From positions 1 through 11,713 of the forward strand of contig LSSN01004709.1 in the NCBI GenBank assembly GCA_001970855.1: DNA of 11,713 nt, written 5' to 3'. Positions 7,952 through 11,713 of the stretch are shown piece after piece; positions within the stretch are counted from its first letter, which is position 1; each line of letters opens with the position of its first letter. A program made the position numbers and the translations under genes. The stretch comes from Smittium culicis. Lineage: Eukaryota > Kickxellomycota > Harpellomycetes > Harpellales > Legeriomycetaceae. Below the pieces are notes generated by a model. The model saw only the letters and a program-made list of their open reading frames with translations. It did no database searches and was not told the origin of the DNA.

Positions 7952-8958
7952 AAATGTAAAAACTTCGAATCTAAAAAAAAACTGAATTTTTAAAATTATA
8001 AAAATGTAGGTTTTATAAAAAAAAAATTTTTTTTATTATTTTTTTTAGCTTTTTTAAATGAATTATCTTAAATAAAACTACCTACTGTTGCTAAATAAAA
8101 TATGTGGCAAATTTTATTTTCAATAATTATTATTTTTTGTAGATTATTTCGAGAAATTGTACTTTACCTACTAATTCTTTCCAAATCATACGTTTTTAAA
8201 AATTTTTTATTATATTAAAAGTTTCTAATGAATAAATCATCAGAGTAAACTAAAAATTTTACCTGGTTCAAATTAGAAAATAAAAAAATTATTAAGTAAA
8301 AAAATTAACGATCCTTAAAATAATATCTTTAGCAGTTACATGGAATTCAAAAAAATTTTCTCAAAATGGAATTTAGTGATGTTAAAGAACAAGCTAAAAA
8401 GCGTAAAATACGCTAACCCTATAAAAATTATTCAAATTATCTTCATAGAGAGTATTATATGGGATATTTTTACAGAATGAGGTGCATTTTTTCTTTGGAA
8501 TGCTATTTGTTTATAAATATCAGGTGTATTTATTGGATTAACTATTTAACTCCTTTTAATTTATACTAATCGAATAAAAATTCCAAATAAATTTTGAAGC
8601 AAAAGAAAATTTTAATAGAATAAGTTTCGCTCTTCAAAGTAATATTCCGTATAATTTTTTTTCCCCCAAATATTTTCATAATAGACTAATATTTAATAAT
8701 AAAATTTCAGGTCGATAAATCTTAGAATTAATAATATTAGCTTTATTTTGAGTTTTTCTTTAAAAATTTTTAGTTCAAAAAATATATACAGAGCTAGGAA
8801 TAGCTACTAATATGCAAATATGGATGTGAAAATTTGTTATTATTTTTTTTGGAGTGGAGATTTTCTATTAAAATTTTCCTATTCTCCAAATTTTATTTAG
8901 GGTTTAAATTTAATTAGTATTTATTAACAATTTTATTAAACATCTTAACCAAATTACC

Positions 8959-8975
8959 AGCTAATTATATTAGCT
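8959..8975. repeat. 7-bp hairpin, AGCTAAT/ATTAGCT
   Basis: Perfect 7-bp arms around a TAT loop. The core matches the centre of the palindrome at 7802-7817. It falls inside the candidate ABC pseudogene, so coincidence is likely. Confidence 0.35.
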
Positions 8976-9213
8976 CATAAAATCCCAAAGCAAAAAAAAC
9001 TTCATCTGAACCTAAGAATCTCTCATTTAGCTATGGGGAATTTTTTATTATTAAATTATTATAATTTTAAATTATTTTATAAAATGAGCTTTTTGGATTG
9101 GTAAAAAGTTAATTAAAAAGTCAATTTCGTTATTAAGAGAAAAAATTGATTCCATATTGATATAATTATTTTCTAGAGACATAGCTTTGCTTAGAGAATT
9201 TTATTAACAAAAA

Positions 9214-9324
9214 ATGTACTTGATTGTTTTTTATTTATTTTTTTCAATAAAAAAAATGAAGGATAATTCGGAAATAGTTATTTTAATTCAACATATAAAT
9301 AAATCTAATAGAATTATTGAATAA
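9214..9324 (+). other. 36-aa open frame with faint resemblance to the end of an ABC ATPase domain
   Basis: This frame runs from an ATG at 9214 to the TAA at 9322-9324, and a run just upstream (from about 9180) reads IALLREFY. Its end, EIVILIQHINKSNRIIE, loosely resembles the H-loop segment of ABC ATPases, where a hydrophobic strand leads to a histidine and then an N-x-D-x-I pattern. Only about 55 residues separate it from the possible Walker A at about 9090-9125, where about 150 is normal, so a large deletion would have to be assumed. It is recorded as possible support for the exporter remnant. By itself it is weak. Confidence 0.12.
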
Positions 9325-9570
9325 ACGTTTGGTAAAAAATTTTAATCCTAGGTTCTTCCACATAGTGTATAATCCCTAAAGGAATTTTACCTCTTTCTGA
9401 TACATTTTTGGCTATTACGTTTGTTAACTCTTTAGAAAAATACTTGATATGCTATAAATTATTCTTAAATTACATAAAATATACTCTATATTCTAGCATA
9501 TAAAATAAATCTCAAAGAAAAGGTCTTTCTTGATTTTCCAAAAAATTTCCAAACAAGTAGTATTAAATTT

Positions 9571-9606
9571 AAAGTTAAAAATTAATATAATTATCAATTT
9601 AACTTT
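9571..9606. repeat. Hairpin with 9-bp perfect arms
   Basis: AAAGTTAAA (9571-9579) pairs with TTTAACTTT (9598-9606) across an 18-nt AT-rich loop. Only one G-C pair per arm, so it is thermally weak. No function is assigned. Confidence 0.35.
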
Positions 9607-10090
9607 CCATAAACTACCATATTTAACCAAAGGATGACTGCATTATCAAAAAATCTAGATTAGAAGCTAAAAAATTAAAACAATGAATCTAATAACTTTA
9701 AAATGACTTATATATACTATCAAAGAATACTTTTAATAAATAAGAGAAAATAACATGCGAGATATTAAAATTATATAGAAATTTTATGGATATTTAAATC
9801 AAGATTAATAAAATTACAGCATACTCATGATAAAATATACGGAATTAGGGTAATATATGTAAAAAAAAAAAATTAATGCTATCATGGGTTTTAATAATGA
9901 TCATATAGGTATCTAATTAATGATTTATAAAAGGAAAACTCCAATAAAGAAAAAAATACATAACTTTATTATTTATACTCGATTTGATAAGGTGGAAATT
10001 TAAATAAAGTAGAAAAAATTTTTTTTAAAAAAATAAATGAGAATTTTACAGAATATCGTAACTAAATATTTCTTAAAAATAGGATAAATA

Positions 10091-10116
10091 GGTTTTTTTT
10101 GGTCTTTTTTGGTCTT
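10091..10116. repeat. Short 10-bp tandem repeat
   Basis: The unit GGTCTTTTTT occurs as GGTTTTTTTT, then GGTCTTTTTT, then a partial GGTCTT, giving 2.6 copies with one C/T difference. This looks like replication slippage. Confidence 0.7.
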
Positions 10117-11432
10117 ATGTTTTCTATTAAAACTTATATGTATAAAATTCATCAATAAAAGATATAATCTAGACTTTATTTAGCAATGCAAAATTATTAT
10201 ATTATATTATTTCATAATCTTATAATTTCTTAAAATTTTACCTAGTATACACTTCATATAGATTTTAACTATAATTAACAGTTTTTTTTATTTAACAAAA
10301 ACGATCATTTTAATTTTGGTTTTAAAATTAAAAATTGTTAAGAATTTCTTGGCTTTCTCATAATATAACTAATTCCCGTAATTTTTTAAAAAAAAAATTA
10401 TACGGATTTAGATTTTATTTTCATAACCATTAAAAATAATAAGTAATAGCATTTTTTCAAAAATCTGAAACGTGCATTTTATTGGAATTCAAAATAAATG
10501 ACAAATAACATTGCTAAGATTTAATTGTATAATTTTGATTATAAAATTAATCTAAATTATCCAATTAAAAAAAATCATATTTACTATTTAAGACTTTGAG
10601 ATTCAACTTTAAATCTATAAGTCTTTCAATTTTTTAATACTCTTCTATTTTCTGAATCAATAAATAAAATTATTGATAATAAATAGTCTAACAAATATAA
10701 AATATGTATTTTTTGAAGCTTTTTCTTACTCAGATCACATTTTTCATGATTTTTATTTTTTATCAGTTCCTGATTCTTTCTGGTTTATAGAATAAAGCTA
10801 AAATAAACTATTAGTCATTTAAAATTTTTAATAGCTGCATATACTAATTTTAAACTGAAAGAAAATAAAAATCTTTGTAAAATATTTATTTTGAGCAGTA
10901 TATTGAATTTGATCTATAAAATTTAGAACCCTAAAAATTTTAAAACTAGGTAAATTCAGAAATCCACCAGATCATCAATTCCCGTAAATCTAACAAAAGA
11001 AAATATGATGGTATGCCATTATCAGTCTAATAATCCCAAAATTTATATGATAAATATTTCTGAAGCACTAGATTTTGATCAGGAAACGGAATTTTTTTAA
11101 TAATAGCTTGTTAAAAAAAATACTTAACTTTTCAGGGTAATTCTTAAAAAATTTAATATTATTAAAGACTTTCGAGAAAAAAATTTTATCTTTCCAAATT
11201 TCCCTACCTTCTAGCATTGATTTTATATTTAAATCTGATTAAAAATGGTATCAAACTTTAATTTTATGCATAAAACAGCTTTATCGTATTTACACTACCT
11301 AATAAAAAAATAGTAAAAGAGAGCACACTTTTCATTAGAATCTCGCATATATTTCTATTTTACATGCAAATTTTATATAATTTTAAACAATTATAAATTA
11401 TAATTCATATATTTAGTCCTAAGTTATTATAA

Positions 11433-11594
11433 AATTTTCTTTTTTCTTTTTTAAAGTTGTATAACTGTGAAATCAATAAATTTCCTATCGCACAACAAAT
11501 GAATAAAATAAATGACATAATCAAAAACGATATAAAAACCCACTTTAATCAAACAGAATTTAGTTATAATACGTTATTTTTTCCTATAATATAA
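11433..11594 (+). other. Unidentified 53-codon open frame before the right edge
   Basis: This frame is open from just after a TAA (11430-11432) to the TAA at 11592-11594. Possible starts are a TTG at 11457 and a later ATG. The peptide includes YNCEINKFPIAQQMNKIND and is rich in N, I and K. No family is recognised and the length is within chance. It might be the tail of a decayed gene upstream of the possible hemC, or plain intergenic DNA. Confidence 0.1.
11565..11590 (+). promoter_or_regulatory. Two TATAAT -10-like boxes upstream of the edge gene
   Basis: TATAAT occurs at 11565-11570 and again at 11585-11590, about 90-115 bp before the ATG at 11680. No good TTGACA-like -35 lies at the right distance from either. 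In 80% A+T DNA such boxes are common, so the position relative to a possible gene start is the only reason to record them. Confidence 0.15.
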
Positions 11595-11679
11595 AAGAAA
11601 CAGATATGAAACAATAGTAAAACAGCAGGTAAAAATAAAAAGATGATCCAAAAGAAAAAAAATTGATGTTAAAAGAAAT

Positions 11680-11713
11680 ATGAAAATATCGAATAACGTC
11701 AAGATAGCAACCA
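11680..11713 (+). CDS. hemC: Possible start of hemC (hydroxymethylbilane synthase), cut by the window edge
   Basis: The last 34 bases encode MKISNNVKIAT from an ATG at 11680 with no stop before the edge. Hydroxymethylbilane synthase (porphobilinogen deaminase) polymerises four porphobilinogen molecules in haem synthesis, in the cytoplasm. Family members start with a short variable stretch and then the highly conserved motif I-A-T-R-x-S-P-L-A, so VKIAT at residues 7-11 falls exactly where expected. A purine-rich AAAAGAAA stretch lies just before the ATG but is not a clear Shine-Dalgarno. In enterobacteria hemC is divergent from cyaA, which would place a lost or decayed cyaA to the left on the minus strand; I could not recognise it. 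Eleven residues are too few for certainty. Confidence 0.4.
   Translation, partial: MKISNNVKIAT

Larger units (their letters stand above)
8063..9324 (+). pseudogene. Possible decayed ABC exporter (fused membrane and ATPase domains)
   Basis: ABC exporters couple ATP hydrolysis to export of lipids, peptides or drugs across the inner membrane. Broken plus-strand frames here follow that order loosely. Frame 2 has a hydrophobic 38-codon ORF (ATG 8102, stop 8216). Frame 3 has an ATG at 8340 open for 46 codons to the TGA at 8478, then, past single stops, GAFFLWNAICL and ISGVFIGLTI, then LLLIYTNRIKIPNKF, which resembles the last two helices of the exporter membrane domain. Frame 2 then has KNLSFSYGEFFIIKLL (9014-9061), like the start of the ATPase domain, and ELFGLV near the expected Walker A. 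Against this, the linker (about 8595-9014) is roughly twice normal length, the Walker A glycines are gone, and the signature and Walker B are not visible. The multiple stops and frame changes mean it cannot be functional if real. MsbA- or MdlB-like is the best guess. Confidence 0.25.
9325..11430. other. Gene-free AT-rich stretch
   Basis: I see no supported gene in 2.1 kb. The plus strand has only short open runs. The minus strand has a run of about 40 codons around 10840-10970 (containing LPSFKIFRVLNFIDQIQY) and another near 10955-11020 with LLLDLRELMIWWISEF; neither belongs to a family I recognise. Local features are the hairpin at 9571-9606 and the tandem repeat at 10091-10116. Confidence 0.5.

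Noticed and set aside
8102..8218. Using the protein-like look of translated fragments as evidence by itself
   Set aside because: As a control, the antisense of this segment also gives a plausible peptide (MIWKELVGKVQFLEIIYKK). Appearance alone is therefore not evidence, and confidences were lowered accordingly.
8222..8279. tRNA-like arrangement: TTTCTAAT/ATTAGAAA 8-bp ends with GGTTCAAAT inside
   Set aside because: The span is only 58 nt, the bases flanking TTCAAAT do not form a T stem, and no D or anticodon arm can be drawn. It is an AT-rich inverted repeat.
1..11713. Long genes hidden by an alternative code with TGA as tryptophan
   Set aside because: TAA is frequent in every frame I followed, so reading TGA as Trp lengthens some runs (for example 8340-8514) but yields no long gene.
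1..11713. CRISPR arrays, insertion sequences, rRNA, long direct repeats
   Set aside because: No regularly spaced repeats, transposase-like frames, conserved rRNA segments or long repeats were seen on reading the sequence; a self-alignment was not possible here.

Overview
This is an A+T-rich window (about 80% A+T; hand counts of 14 of the 60-base lines gave roughly 21% G+C) with no intact, recognisable gene inside it. At this composition about 10% of random codons are stops, so six frames over 11.7 kb should give about one stop-free run of 75 codons by chance. The longest runs here (75-83 codons) are therefore no better than chance. I saw no rRNA, convincing tRNA, CRISPR array or insertion sequence. 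Long homopolymer tracts (A15 at 1256-1270, C8 at 5866-5873) and many AT-only palindromes fit strong mutational bias and relaxed selection.

The setting I find most plausible is a decayed, gene-poor stretch of a reduced, AT-rich bacterial genome such as an insect endosymbiont. Intergenic DNA of an AT-rich eukaryote or an organelle cannot be excluded. The bacterial reading rests on three weak protein-level cues, all on the plus strand: (1) the last 34 bases look like the start of hemC; (2) a broken reading frame at about 8063-9324 resembles an ABC exporter, with a membrane half followed by a nucleotide-binding-domain entry; (3) the first 198 bases resemble the C-terminus of the lipopolysaccharide exporter subunit LptF. 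None has been tested by a search. AT-rich DNA translates into plausible I/K/L/N/F/Y-rich peptide in almost any frame: the antisense of 8102-8218 also reads like protein. These calls are therefore hypotheses.

Layout. 1-487: two possible gene remnants separated by a 16-bp perfect palindrome. 500-4450: AT-rich DNA with scattered short open frames. 4450-6200: slightly G+C-richer DNA with two long low-stop frames, a long imperfect hairpin and a C8 run. 6200-7380: mostly featureless, with AT palindromes and one 66-codon ATG frame. 7380-7960: possible remnants, then the most structured DNA of the window, a 40-nt imperfect hairpin followed by T8 and then a 7-bp hairpin. 8063-9324: the candidate ABC exporter pseudogene. 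9325-11430: nothing convincing. 11433-11713: a 53-codon open frame, -10-like boxes and the possible hemC start. No working pathway can be reconstructed; the window is best treated as non-coding DNA with decayed genes.
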